From positions 137,785,596-137,849,595 of the forward strand of contig CM066045.1 of NCBI GenBank assembly GCA_033557465.1: a stretch of DNA of 64,000 nucleotides. Direction: 5' to 3'. Made by a program: the position numbers and the translations under genes. This DNA is from Ichthyophis bannanicus (taxonomy: Eukaryota > Chordata > Amphibia > Gymnophiona > Ichthyophiidae). Positions 1-10,545 of the stretch are shown here, in pieces. The notes under the pieces were generated by a model. It made no database searches and was not told the DNA's origin. It worked only from the letters and a program-made list of their open reading frames with translations. Numbering within the stretch: position 1 is the stretch's first letter; each line of letters opens with the position of its first letter.

Positions 1-31
1 CCAAACAAATCTGATTGAGTTCTTTGACTGG

Positions 32-1130
32 GTGACCAGAGAACTCAATCAAGGGCATGCAATGGATGTGATCTACCTATATTTCAGCAAAGCCTTTTAT
101 ACTGTTCCTCATAGGGGGCTTATCAATAAACTCAATAGCTTAGGGATGGGTCCTAAAATGGTGAACTGGATCAGAAATTGGTTGACTGACAGACAACAAA
201 GGGTGACGGTAAATGGAACTCCCTCGGATGACAGGAAAGTGATTAGCGGCGTGCCCCAGGGTTTGGTCTTGGGACCAATACTGTTCAATATATTCATGAG
301 TGATATTGCCAAAGGGCTGAATGGAAAAGTCTGTCTTTTTGCAGATGACACCAAAATTTGCAACAGAGTAGACTCCCATGAGGAAAGATCTACAAAAACT
401 AGAAGAATGATGTAATGCTTGGCAGTTAAGATTTAATGTGAAGCAGTGCAGTGTAATGCACTTGGGAAGCACAAATCCAAGGAAATTGTATGCGATAGGG
501 GGCAAGAGATTGATGTGTACAGATCAGGAGAAAGACCTCGGTATGATTGTTTCTGATGATCTCAAGGTGGCGAAACAGTATGACAAGGCAGTAAGCAACA
601 GCCAGAAGGATGCTGGGTTGCATACAGAGAGGAATTACTAGCAGAATGGAAGAGGTACTAATGCCACTGTACAAGTCACTGGTGAGGCCTCACTTGGAAT
701 ATTGTGTTCAGTTTTGGAGACTGTATCTCGCAAAGGATATAAAAAGGCTGGAAGAGGTTCAGAGGAAGGCGACCAAAATGATTTGGAGCCTGCATCAGAA
801 GACTTATGAGAAGAGACTTGAAGACCTAAATATGTACACTCTAGAGGAGAGGAGGGACAGGGAAGATATTATTCAGGCCTTTAAATACTTAAAGAGTATT
901 AATGGACAAACAAACCTCTTCTAAAGGCGTGAAAGCTGTAAAACTAGAGGGCATAACATGAAGCTGCAAGGGGGTAAACTAAAAGGCAATGTCAGGAAAT
1001 ACTTTTTCACTGAAAGGGTGGTAGATGCTTGGAATGCCCTCCCGATGGAAGTGATGGGAGCCAACACAGTGACAGAATTCAAAATGGCATAGGACAGACA
1101 CAGTGGATCCCTTTATAGCAGCAGGATAAA
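32..1130 (+). pseudogene. CR1-B reverse transcriptase remnant
   Basis: This is the C-terminal half of a LINE ORF2 reverse transcriptase, which copied the element's RNA at the nicked target site. Visible blocks in order are a palm motif 'YFSKAFYTVPHRGL', the 'SGVPQGLVLGPILF' block, the catalytic 'CLFADDTKI' (FADD intact), then thumb-type sequence 'RPHLEYCVQFW' and a C-terminal 'KYFFTERVVDAWN' block. The frame breaks near 410 (stop after the FADD region), near 640 and near 924, so no complete protein can be made. The N-terminal half, including the endonuclease, lies outside the window or is lost. Confidence 0.85.
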
Positions 1131-1139
1131 ATCAAAATA

Positions 1140-1420
1140 GGGGAGATATGATTAAGACCTTTAAATACTTAAAGAGAAATAATGAACAAACAAACTTCTT
1201 CCAAAGACGGGGAAGCTGTAAAACTAGAGGGCATAACATGAAGCTGCAAGGTGGTAAATTGAAAGACAATGTCAGGAAATACTTTTTCACTGAAAGGGTG
1301 GTGGATGCTTGGAATGGCCTCCCGATGGAAGTGGTGGGGGCAAACACAGTGATGGGATTCAAGATGGCATGGGACAGACACAGTGGATCCCTTTACAGCA
1401 GCAGGATAAAATCAAAATAA
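1140..1420 (+). repeat. Partial tandem duplication of CR1-B ORF2 C-terminus
   Basis: About 280 bp restart here at the segment reading 'ggggagatatgattaagacc' and repeat the sequence of 861-1139 (3' end of ORF2), including 'KYFFTERVVDAWN'. The first copy stops just after the ORF2 stop and the second continues into the 3' UTR. This looks like a local duplication or the insertion of a short 5'-truncated copy into its own family's 3' end. Confidence 0.75.
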
Positions 1421-1608
1421 ACTGAACCATCTAATTTCTCAACAAATAGGGGTGTCCTACACGGGGCAGCGTGTTCACCCCTAAACAAAGACATGGGGAG
1501 GTGTGGCTGCACAGAGTGGCAGACTCACCTACTCCTGCCATCTTACTGGGCAGACTAGATGGACCATACTGGTCTTTATCCGCCATCATTTACTATGTTA
1601 CTATGTTA

Positions 1609-1815
1609 CTACTATATAACCATCTCTTATATCTGAACAAATAGGGGTAACCTACACGGAGCGGTGGGTACACCCCTAAACAAAGGCATGGGAAGAAGTG
1701 ACCTGCACGGAGCGGCAAGTGCACCTACTCTTGCTGCTTTTCTGGGCAGACTAGATGGACCATACTGGACTTTATCTGCTGTAATATACTATGTTACTAC
1801 GGTATGTTACTAACC
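1609..1815 (+). repeat. CR1-B 3' UTR fragment
   Basis: A second 3' UTR of the same family follows immediately: 'acctacacggagcggtggg', 'gggcagactagatggaccat', then the terminal 'tactatgttac' repeat. It has no coding part. It is either a very short 5'-truncated insertion or a duplicated tail. Confidence 0.75.
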
Positions 1816-1894
1816 ATACTGGTGTAGTCCACAGGCCTCCAACTCAAACCGAAGAAATCAATAGAGACTTGATTATTGATATTACAAGGTAGCC

Positions 1895-4240
1895 ATGAAG
1901 GGGGAAGTGATCATATTGGGTGACTTTAATCTGCAAATCTGGAAAGAAGTAAAAAGAACTGTGAATGCCTTCCAAAATGCATTGCTTAGACAAATGGAAA
2001 TAGAACCAACCAGGGAAAGTTTAATGCTGGATTTAGTACTCACCAAGGGAGATTGCATATCAAATGTCTGTGTAGGTGCCCATGTGAGCAGCAGTGATCA
2101 TCACATGATGTGGTCTGAGATAAAAGCCAAGGCAGCGTCAAATCACAGCAACCTCAAAGTCCTAGACTTCAGAAACGCTAACTTCAATAAAATGGCCAAG
2201 TGCCTGAAGGAGGAGCTGGCAGGGTGGGAGGATGTAAGCGAAGTGGAACTGCAGTGGGCTAAACTTAAGGAGGCAGTAAAAGGGGCAACAGATTGATATG
2301 TAAGGAAAGTAAATAAAAACAAGAGAAAAAGGAAACCTATGTGGTTCTCCAAAGTGGCTACACAAATAAAGGCAAAAAACACAGCTTTCACAAAATTCAA
2401 AAGTTCCCAAACAGAGGAACGCAGAAAAGAATACAGGATAAAGCTAAAAAAGATAAAAAGAGAAATTAAGGATAGCAAAATCAAAGGCAGAAGAAAAGAT
2501 GGCTAAAGATCTAAAACATGATAGCTAAATCTTTTCAGGTATATTTGGGAGAAGAGGAAGATCAGAGATGAAATTGCAAGACTCAAAAGTGCAGAGAGTG
2601 GATTCGTGGAAAGTGACATTGAGAAAGCGAAAATGCTAAACAAATATGTCTGTTCCGTTTTTACTAAAGAAAATCCTGGAGAAGGACCACCTGTGATTGA
2701 CAAATATACAAATGGGAATGGTGTAGATACCACACCATTCACAGAAGATGATGTGTTTGAACAGCTTGCAAAACTGAAAGTGAACAAGGCCATGAGACTG
2801 AATGGGATACATCTCAGGATACTGAAAGAGAGGTTCTGGCAGGGCTTTTACAGGATGTATTTAATATATCATTGGAGACAGAAGAAGTGCCACAGGACTG
2901 GAGAAGGTAATGGTAATAAGGAAGAAGTGTCAAACTACAGGTCAGTAAGCCTTATCTCGGTGGCAGGAAAAGTAATGGAGGTGCTCCTGAAAGAGAGAAA
3001 AGTGGACTTTCTCAAAACCAAGAAGCAGCATTGTTTTCCAAAGGGCAATCACGCCAAACAAATCTGATTGAGTTTATTTATTTAACTAGCCTTATATACC
3101 ACTTTTTTACCAGTCAAAGCGGTGTACATTCAGGTACTGTATATATTTTTTCCCTTGTCCTCAAAGGGTTCACAATCTCTGTTTTTGTACCTGAGGCAAT
3201 AGAGGGTTAAGTGGCTTGCCCAAGGCCACAAGGAGCACCTGTGGGACAAGAGTTCTTTGACTGGGTGACCAGAGAAATACATCCAGGGCATGCGATGGAT
3301 GTGATCTACCTATATTTCAGCAAAGCATTTGATACTTTTCCTCATAGGAGGCTTATCAATAAATTGAACAGCCTGGGGATGGGTCCAAAGGTGGTGAACT
3401 GGATAAGAAATTGGTTGACTGACAGATGACAGAAGATGATGGTAAATGGAACTCACTCGGATGAAAGGAAGGTGATTAGTGGCGTGCCCCAGGAATTGAT
3501 CCTGGGACCAGTTCTGTTCAATTTATTTGTGAGTGATATTGCTGAAGGACTTAATGGAAAATTCTGTCTTTTTGCAGATGATATGAAAATTTGCAACAGA
3601 GTGGACTTCCCTGAGGGAATGGATAACATGAAGAAAGATCTTCAAAAGCTGGAAGAATGGTCTAATGCTTGAAAGTGAAGATTTAATGCAAAGAAGTGCA
3701 GTGCCATGTGCTTGGGATGCAGAAATCCAAGGAAATTGTATGCAATAGGGAGCTAGAGGTTGGAGTGATTGTTTCTGAGGATCTCAAAGTGGTGAAATAG
3801 TGTGACAAGGTGGTGGCCAAAGCCAGAAGAATGCTGGATTGCATTCAGAGAGGAATTACCAGCAGAAAGGAGGAGGTACTAATGCCACTGTACAAGTCGC
3901 TGGTGTGGCTTCATTTGAATATTGTGATATAAAAAGACTGGAAACGGTTCAGAGGAAGGTAACCAAAATGATTTGGTGCCTGCACCAGAAGACGTATGAG
4001 AAGAGACTTGAAGACATAAATATGTATACTATAGAGGAGAGAAGGAACAGGGGAGATATGATACTAACCTTTAAATACTTAATGCGTATTCATGAACAAG
4101 CAAACCTTTTTCAAAGATGGGGAAACTGCAAAACCAGAGGACATAACATGAAGCTGCAAGTGAGTAAATTGAAAGGCAATGTCAGGAAATACTTTTTCAC
4201 TGAAAGGATGGTGGATGCTTGGAAGTGCTGGGGCAAATAC
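1895..4240 (+). pseudogene. CR1-B endonuclease-reverse transcriptase pseudogene
   Basis: These are remnants of ORF2. At 1895-2296 lies the end of the apurinic-type endonuclease: 'IILGDFN' and 'SSSDHHMMW', which carries the catalytic SDH. A lysine-rich linker follows with several frame breaks. From about 2606 the reverse transcriptase begins with 'MRLNGIHLRILKE' (usually GPDGIHP) and 'NYRSVSLISVAGKVME'. After the SINE it resumes at about 3250 with 'YFSKAFDTFPHRRL', 'SGVPQELILGPVLF' and 'CLFADDMKI'. Stops near 3429, 3672 and elsewhere rule out function. Confidence 0.8.
3075..3249 (-). mobile_element. SINE-like insertion in CR1-B
   Basis: This short insertion begins on the plus strand with an A/T tail ('tttatttatttaac') and contains the segment 'gggttaagtggcttgcccaa', which also appears in the SINE at 58977-59266. 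The target duplication is probably 'gagtt' (3070-3074 and 3250-3254). The orientation is minus because the T-rich tail lies on the left. A tRNA-like head is not clear in this copy, so it is probably 5'-truncated. Confidence 0.65.
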
Positions 4241-4250
4241 ATGACTTTTG

Positions 4251-5035
4251 GTCAGTCACCCAGGCATTGATCGCACCACACTTTCATTATTGAAATAGCA
4301 TTCTCTAGGATCTCTCTAAACAGGCAATAAGACAATTACAGATAGCTCAACATGTGACTGCCCATTTTATTCAGAAAGCTAAAAGATCTGACCATATCAC
4401 ACCTATATTATATGACCTACAATGGCTGCCAATACATTGCCGTATAAAATATAAATTGCTTATGATCATATTCAAACTTCTAAAAAAACATAGCTCCATC
4501 TTACCTCAACTCTCTCATTACCAAACCTGCAAGTGCAAGAACAAGGAGAGAATGCACATTGAATACTCTAGCAGTCCCCACAGACTTCCGCAAGTCTAAT
4601 CACATGACAACCAACAGAGCCTTTACACATACTGCACCCTTGATCTGGAATTCCCTCCCTCATAAACTCAGAGTCATCTATCTGCATTCCGTAAGGCACT
4701 TAAAACCCATCTGTTCGCCAACCACTTTGGCAACCCAGAGATCCAAGCCAAAATCTACCCTACCTAGCCTTCCCACCCAAACAGTCTTACACAGCTGATA
4801 ATCATTGACTTACTAATTATGACAAAAATGGAACAACCTTTATAAATCTTTGTAAATATGTTTGCTATATATGCTACTGTACAAAGTTGATTTGAATAAA
4901 TGTTCACATCAGTATATAGTTTTACCTTCTCACTGTTGTACCTTTGTTCGATATAACATGTTTTGTGGAATGGAAACTGCTTTGATTGCTGGAAAAGGCA
5001 GTATAGAAAATCTTTTAATAAATACAGTGACAGAA
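4251..5035 (+). mobile_element. L2-type LINE 3' fragment
   Basis: The C-terminal region of an L2-clade ORF2 can be read in broken frames: 'HITPILYDLQWLPIHCRIKYK', then 'NRAFTHTAPLIWNSLPHKLR', which match the conserved end of L2 proteins. It closes with a 3' tail 'ctttgattgctggaaaagg...aataaata', a typical L2-type end. CR1-B 3' sequence resumes directly afterwards ('cagtgacagaattcaaaatg'), so this L2 was inserted into copy 2 of CR1-B. Confidence 0.75.
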
Positions 5036-5836
5036 TTCAAAATGGCATGGGACACACACACTGGATCCCTTTATAGCAACAGGATAAAATCAAAATAGCT
5101 TTAACTATCTCTGCTATCTCAACAAATAAGGGTGTCCTGCACAGAGCGGTAGGAGCGGTAGGTACACTCCTAAACAAAGGCATGGGGAGAGGTGACCTGC
5201 ACAGAGCAGCAGGTGAACCTACTCTTGCCGCCTTGCTGGGCAGACTAGATGGACCATGATGGTCTTTATCTGCCGCATATACTATGTTACTATGTTACAT
5301 AATATATACACCAGAAGATCTATGAGAAAAAACTTGAAGACCTGAATATGTAAACCCTAAAGGAGAGGAAGAAAAGGGGAGATATGATACAGAAATCTAA
5401 ATGCTTCAAAAGGTATTAATGAACAATCCAATCTTTTCAAATACTGGGAAGCTATAGAACTAGAGGACATGAAATGAAGCTGCAAAGAGGTGAACTTAAC
5501 AGCAACATCAGGAAAAAACGTTTATGGAAAGGGTGGTGGATGCCTGGAATGCCCCCTGATGGAGGTGGTACGCACAAAAGCAGTGACACAATTCAAAAAA
5601 TGCATGGGACAAACCCAGAGGATTCCTATATAGAAAGAGGATGGAATCAAAGCAAACTTACCTGACTTTTACACGTTAACAAAGAGAGGGGGTAACCTGC
5701 ATGGAGCAGGAGGTACAATTCTAAACATGGTTGTAGAAGGGGGTAACCTCCACGGAGTGGCAGGTGCCACTCTAGCCTCCTTAAACTGGCCAGACTAGAT
5801 GAGCTATGTTGGTTTTTATCTGCTGTCATTTACTTT
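5036..5836 (+). repeat. Two CR1-B 3' ends in tandem
   Basis: At 5036-5300 is the end of the interrupted CR1-B: the last codons of ORF2, the 3' UTR and the 'tactatgttac' tail. At about 5310-5836 a second, more diverged 3' end follows, with 'gaagatctatgagaaaaaac', 'gtggtggatgcctggaatgc' and 'cagactagatgagctatg'. Neither keeps an open frame. Confidence 0.7.
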
Positions 5837-6544
5837 AACTATATTCACATTTTCCGTCACTCTGTTGTGCTTGACAGAATACTCTTGTTCCTGGTACTTG
5901 TGATTTATCTATAGCCTCTGTTTACTAGCAAGGCTCCCCTCTTCCGTCTCCTCAACAAGGCACTCCCAGTGCACCTTCAGGCTCTTGGCAGATGCTAATT
6001 CTCCCATTACAGGTACAGTACTCCCAGTCAGCATCCTTTTCTGGTTGCAGTTCTATCTGGGTGGCCGACTAGGTAAATAGTGTATGATATTCCTCACTTT
6101 TTCCTAGTATGAACCTCCATTCTTTTCTCCTGCATCCTCTCGCACTCATAGGCCTCTTGAGTTTCCTCACTAGCCTCAACCTGATTCTTGAGCAATAGCA
6201 TCCCTTTCTCTCAGGCTATTACCTTGCTTATTTCTCCTGTTTGTTATTTGGGGCTAGGGTAGCACCCCAGAGTATCACTTTACTTTGTATGGGCCTTGAT
6301 CAGTATCCATTCCCACCTCCTCACTGTCAGCTTAACTGAAAAAGGAGATAGAAATAATTTTTTTCTCCTACATCTCAGTGCCATATACACTCTGGAACCC
6401 CTCTAGCTCCTGCCCTGGACTTTTATACAGAGAATCCAACTAGAAAATTTCTAGATTTTTATAACCTTATACTGGTGAAAGGGCAAATGATAGCCCTGAA
6501 TGACCAGTACAAGAAAATATTTTCAACTAGGTAGAGCACTTAGA
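5837..6544. other. Non-coding, nothing recognised
   Basis: No ORF, RNA gene or element ends are evident. The sequence is of mixed composition and moderately pyrimidine-rich. It may be unique intergenic or intronic DNA or a repeat too old to recognise. Confidence 0.4.
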
Positions 6545-7300
6545 GGCATGATTACTAAACGGTGCTAAGGGCGCAGCATTTGCAAGTGGTAAACGTCACC
6601 ATTAAGGGACCTAACATGCGTTAAAGGACAGGGCGGGGAATAGGCATTCCGGCATTAAAGGCACTAGCGGCCGATTAGTAGGCGGTAAGTGCGCCTGCTA
6701 AGCACCCTTAATACCGGGCGTTAAGAGCGCCCACTAAGGCCAGTTGCCATTACATGGGATAAGCAGGACTTTCTGCAAGTCACATTTGTGCAGCTGGATG
6801 GGAGCAAAGGTATTAGCTGATGAACATGTCACATCCATATGTCCCTTACATGTGAGACAAGTGAGTGGGAGGAGAATGTGGGAGGCAGTTGGACTGTAGC
6901 AGTGAGGGCTGTACATGTACTCCATGGTGATGTCCGTGGATTTCATAGGAGTGTGGGTAGAGTGTGCCATGGAGTAGCCACCATGGCCATGATGTAGGTA
7001 TAGAAATAAAACCTGGGTGGCAGTGATGACCTGCACATCAGCTGCAGATGAGATGGGAATGATACACCCCAATGAGTGAAATGCCATCGTGTGGGCCAGG
7101 GTAGAGCAGCTGGCAGGAGAATATCTGACTGAACATGATAGATATATGCAGATGGTTGAGCTGAAGGATGGATGGGGTAGATGATGCCCTTGCTGCCCCA
7201 ATGTACCCAATGTAAACTCACCAATGCAGCTAACCTCGGTTGTAGTGTGTGTGAAATGTAGGTACTGGGCCAAAGGGAAGGTCTAATATCATTTATTTAG
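6545..7300. mobile_element. Harbinger-like terminal fragment
   Basis: The stretch opens with TTA followed by 'gaggcatgattactaaacgg', which closely resembles the 17-bp terminus of the complete element at 34273-38537 ('ggggcatgtttactaaa'). The subterminal DNA has GC-rich, transposon-end-like sequence. I see no matching right end nearby. The minus-strand ORF at 6734-7273 (179 codons) has no transposase motif that I can recognise. The right limit is a guess. Confidence 0.45.
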
Positions 7301-7390
7301 GTTTCACAGCTGCTCAAACTCCCATACAATTGCTTCCTGACACATATGCATACAGCTACTGCACAAGTAAGGAGTCTTTCTCTATAGGAC

Positions 7391-7465
7391 TACTACTACT
7401 AATCATTTATATAGTGCTACAAGGCATATGCAGCACTGTACAGACATATATAAAGATGGTCATAA
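7391..7465. repeat. (ACT)n-associated short repeat
   Basis: A run 'actactactact' leads into 'aatcatttatatagtgctac' and 'gcagcactgtacagac'. This looks like a short interspersed repeat anchored on a trinucleotide run. It adjoins the CR1-A 3' end on its right. Confidence 0.4.
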
Positions 7466-8037
7466 GAACATAACATAAGAACATAAGATATGCCATACTG
7501 GGTCAGACCAAGGTCCATCAAGCCCAGTATCCTGTTTCGAACAGTGGCCAATCAAAGTCATATGTACCTAGCAGTTTCCCCAAAAGACACAGGTTCCACA
7601 ATGCTTGTATTGGGTCAAGCAGTGATATCCTGGGTCCCTTTTTAATAGTGGTTTATAGACCTTTCCTCCAGGAACTTGTCCAAACCTTTTTTAAACCCAG
7701 CTACACTAACAGCTCTTACTACATCCTCCGGTAACAAATTCCAGAGTTTGATTACACGTTAAATGAAAAAATATTTTCTCTTATTTGTCTTAAATAGTTT
7801 ACCCTGTAGCTTCATTGAATGTCCCCTAGTCTTTCTATATTCTGATAACGTAAACAATCGATCTATGTTTACCCATTCCACTCCATTCATTAATTTATAG
7901 ACTTCTATCATATCTCCCCTCAGTCGTCTCTTTTCCATGTTAAACAGCCCTAACCTTTTAGCCTTTCTTCATAGGGGTATCCTTCCATCCCCTTTACCAT
8001 TTTGGTGGCTCTTCTCTGAACCTTTTCTATTGTTTAT

Positions 8038-9372
8038 TGTTTATTTAGCATTTGATATACTGCCCCCCGTTAACCGGTCTGTAACATCTTTAAAAAATTT
8101 GGAGTACAATATCACCTTTATGCGGATGATATCATGATGTACATTCCTTTTACGATTCCTAACCTACCGATTCAACTTCTATCAGACTGCTACAATGAAA
8201 TCACACACTGGCTAAAAACCCAAAACCTCCATATAAACCACGTTAAAACTGAAGTCTTAATTGTAACAAAAAACCATTCATTCACTCCTCCAACCCACAT
8301 AACACTACAAAACCAAGAAATTAAAATAAAAAATGAAATAAGATATCTAGGTGTTATCTTAGATACACACCTTACTATGGAAACGCACATTAGAAATACA
8401 TTAAAGAAAATCTACTTCAAACTTAAAATCCTCAAACAATTACGCCCCCTTGTATTTATACAAGATTTTATCAATATAATACAGGCTACCATAACTCCCC
8501 ACTTCGATTTCGCCAACTTAATACTTATAGGCATTTCTAAACAAAACATCAAAAGGATCCAACTTGCGCAAAATGCAACAGCTAGAATTATATTAAAGAT
8601 AAATTCACTCCAACACATTACACCGATACTAGCATCCCTTCACTGGTTACCAATACAAAGCAGGATAACATACAAAACAATAATAACTACATTCAAAACC
8701 CTAAATGACATGGCCCCAAAGACACTCTGTAACCTAATAAGCAAAGAACCACCTAAGCCCACTCATAGAAAAGGACAATCAAATAAACTTAAAATGCCGA
8801 AAGAATATATAAGAACTCACAAATTAACAAATAATAGAGCCTTTTCCCACATAGCCCCAACAGTCTGGAACTCATTACCAGAGGACTTACGATCACTAAC
8901 AGAGATAACAGAATTCAGAAAATAATTGAAAACATACTTATTCACTAAACACTATAATACCATGGAAAACCTTCCACTCAACTTAGATAAAGGCTAAACA
9001 CGAACCTGCCCAAAATCAAGTTTATACTCCCTACTACAAACAATACATACAAAACTTAAATGTATAATCACTCCACTCTTATGCATTGAAATTCTACCTG
9101 TATATAGTTACAACTGTCATAATCTGCCTATGTTATAGGGACAGTACTTTTGTTTTAACTGTTACACAATCTGTCTTAGTTGAATTATTGAATTATTCCG
9201 CTTAGTTTTTAAACCCGTTGTTGTGTAAGTTAAGATGTTCTATGTAAAAAGTTATCATTGTTCTATGTAAAACAAGCTCTGCATTGTTGACTGTTGTTGA
9301 TTGTACACCGCAACTGATCGCTGGAAGATGCGGTATATAAATAAGTGTTAAATAAATAAATAAATAAATAAC
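8038..9372 (+). mobile_element. L2-type LINE fragment, plus strand
   Basis: Inserted into CR1-A. The reverse transcriptase starts at the palm: the codons around 8117-8128 read YADD, the catalytic motif. A 263-codon frame (8134-8925) continues with 'NEIRYLGVILDTHL' and ends with 'NRAFSHIAPTVWNSLPEDL', the conserved L2 C-terminus. The frame closes one codon after 'ITEFRK'. The 3' end is a TAAA-type tail at 9340-9372 after 'gctggaagatgcggtatata'. Everything upstream of the palm is missing (5' truncation). The 5' junction at 8038 carries an A/T-rich SINE-like stub. Confidence 0.8.
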
Positions 9373-10545
9373 ATGTAAAGGAAAAGAAGTTACAATCTAT
9401 GTTCAGAGAAGAAAGAGAAAAGAAAACTTTAAACATTAAATTGAAAAAGAATGGGAAATAGAGAGTTAGGGGGGAAGGTTAAAGGCCGAGGAAAAGAAGT
9501 GGGTTTTCAGTAGGGAGCGGAACTTAGGGTAGGACTCCTCCAGTCGAAGGGCAGGGGGCAGAGAGTTCCATAGGGAGGGACCGAGGTAGAAGAAGGTCGA
9601 ATGTCTAGTTGATTGGAGATGCGCCTGTGAGGGGGAAGGTAGGTATAGGCGATTTATGTGGATACAGCGGAGACTGCAAGATGGTGTATGAAATGTTAAT
9701 AGATCGGCCAGATACTGGGGTCTGTGGGAGTAGATAGCATGATGCACCAAAGTAAGGATCTTGAATTGTATCCGGAAATTCAGTGGCAGCCAGTGAAAGA
9801 GTTGAAGAATTGGAGTCATGTAATCTCGAGAAGAAGCGTGAGATGCCATCCTAGCTGCAGTGTTCTGTAATAATTGTAACCTGCGACACTGATATTGAGG
9901 GATACCAGCAAGTATAGAGTTACCAAAGTCCAGTCTAGTAATAACCAATGAAAGGAGGAGAGTGAGCAAGGCCTGTGGAGAGAGGAAGGGCCTGATAGCA
10001 AGAATATGTTGAAGGAAAAAGAAAGAACGCCGGGAAATCTGAGAAATATGATCATTGAATGAAAGAGCACTATCAAGAATAATACCTAGATAACGGAGCT
10101 TGGGCACAAGTGTGATTGGAGTACCTGAGAAGGAAGGAGCAAGCAGTGGGCAAGTAGAACTATGAGGGAACCAAATTGTGGCAGTTTTGGAAATATTGAG
10201 GATAAGGCAATTCGCAGAAAAACATGCAGCGACCAAGGATAGCCATTCATTGAGACGGGTGATGTCTGGATGAGAAGAAGAAGTATGATGCAGGAGAAGA
10301 ATGTCATCGGCATAATAATATGCTGAAATACCTGACTGCTGGATTAACAAAGCCAAAGGAGCCAGAAATATGTTAAACAATAGGGGTGCCAACACCGAGC
10401 CCTGCAGGACACCAGAAACAAGGGGGAGAAGATCTGTGGAAGAGGAGCTAGAGGTGACAGCAAAAGATCTTGAGTAGAGAAAGGAATGAAACCAGTGATA
10501 GACAGTACCCCTAAGACTCGCATCTTGTAGCCTGGAGAATAACGC
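9373..10545 (-). mobile_element. L2-type LINE fragment, minus strand
   Basis: A second L2 of a different subfamily lies in the opposite orientation beside the first. Read on the minus strand from about 10545 to 9466, one open frame contains 'GVLQGSVLAPLLFNIFL', the catalytic 'YYADDILLL', 'PKLRYLGIILDSALSF', 'SRDYMTPILQLFHWLPL' and 'LGPSLWNSLPPALRL', which is RT palm through the C-terminus. The upstream RT fingers and endonuclease are absent. This frame is unbroken for about 360 codons, so it is younger than the plus-strand L2 next to it. No target duplication could be defined. Confidence 0.8.

Larger units (their letters stand above)
1..1608 (+). mobile_element. CR1-B LINE, 3' part, decayed
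   Basis: This is the 3' part of a CR1-clade non-LTR retrotransposon, cut by the window edge and running through the 3' UTR. The family is recognisable by a 3' UTR that reads 'gactagatggaccatac' and ends in the short repeat 'tactatgttac'. The same tail recurs near 1740-1815, 5230-5300 and, on the minus strand, at 42627-42680, so I treat these as one family (CR1-B). The copy has frameshifts and a partial internal duplication. It was copied by target-primed reverse transcription and is now inactive. Confidence 0.85.
1816..4250 (+). mobile_element. CR1-B LINE copy 2, decayed, SINE inside
   Basis: This is a longer CR1-B copy starting in the endonuclease domain and ending at about 4250, where L2-type sequence begins. 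It is interrupted by a minus-strand SINE at about 3075-3249. The host sequence on each side of the SINE (ending 'ctgattgagtt' and resuming 'gagttctttgactgggtg') rejoins into the same segment seen uninterrupted at 10-40. Confidence 0.8.

Noticed and set aside
6734..7273. 179-codon minus-strand ORF as Harbinger transposase
   Set aside because: It is His/Thr/Ser-rich without catalytic motifs, and two frames are open at once.
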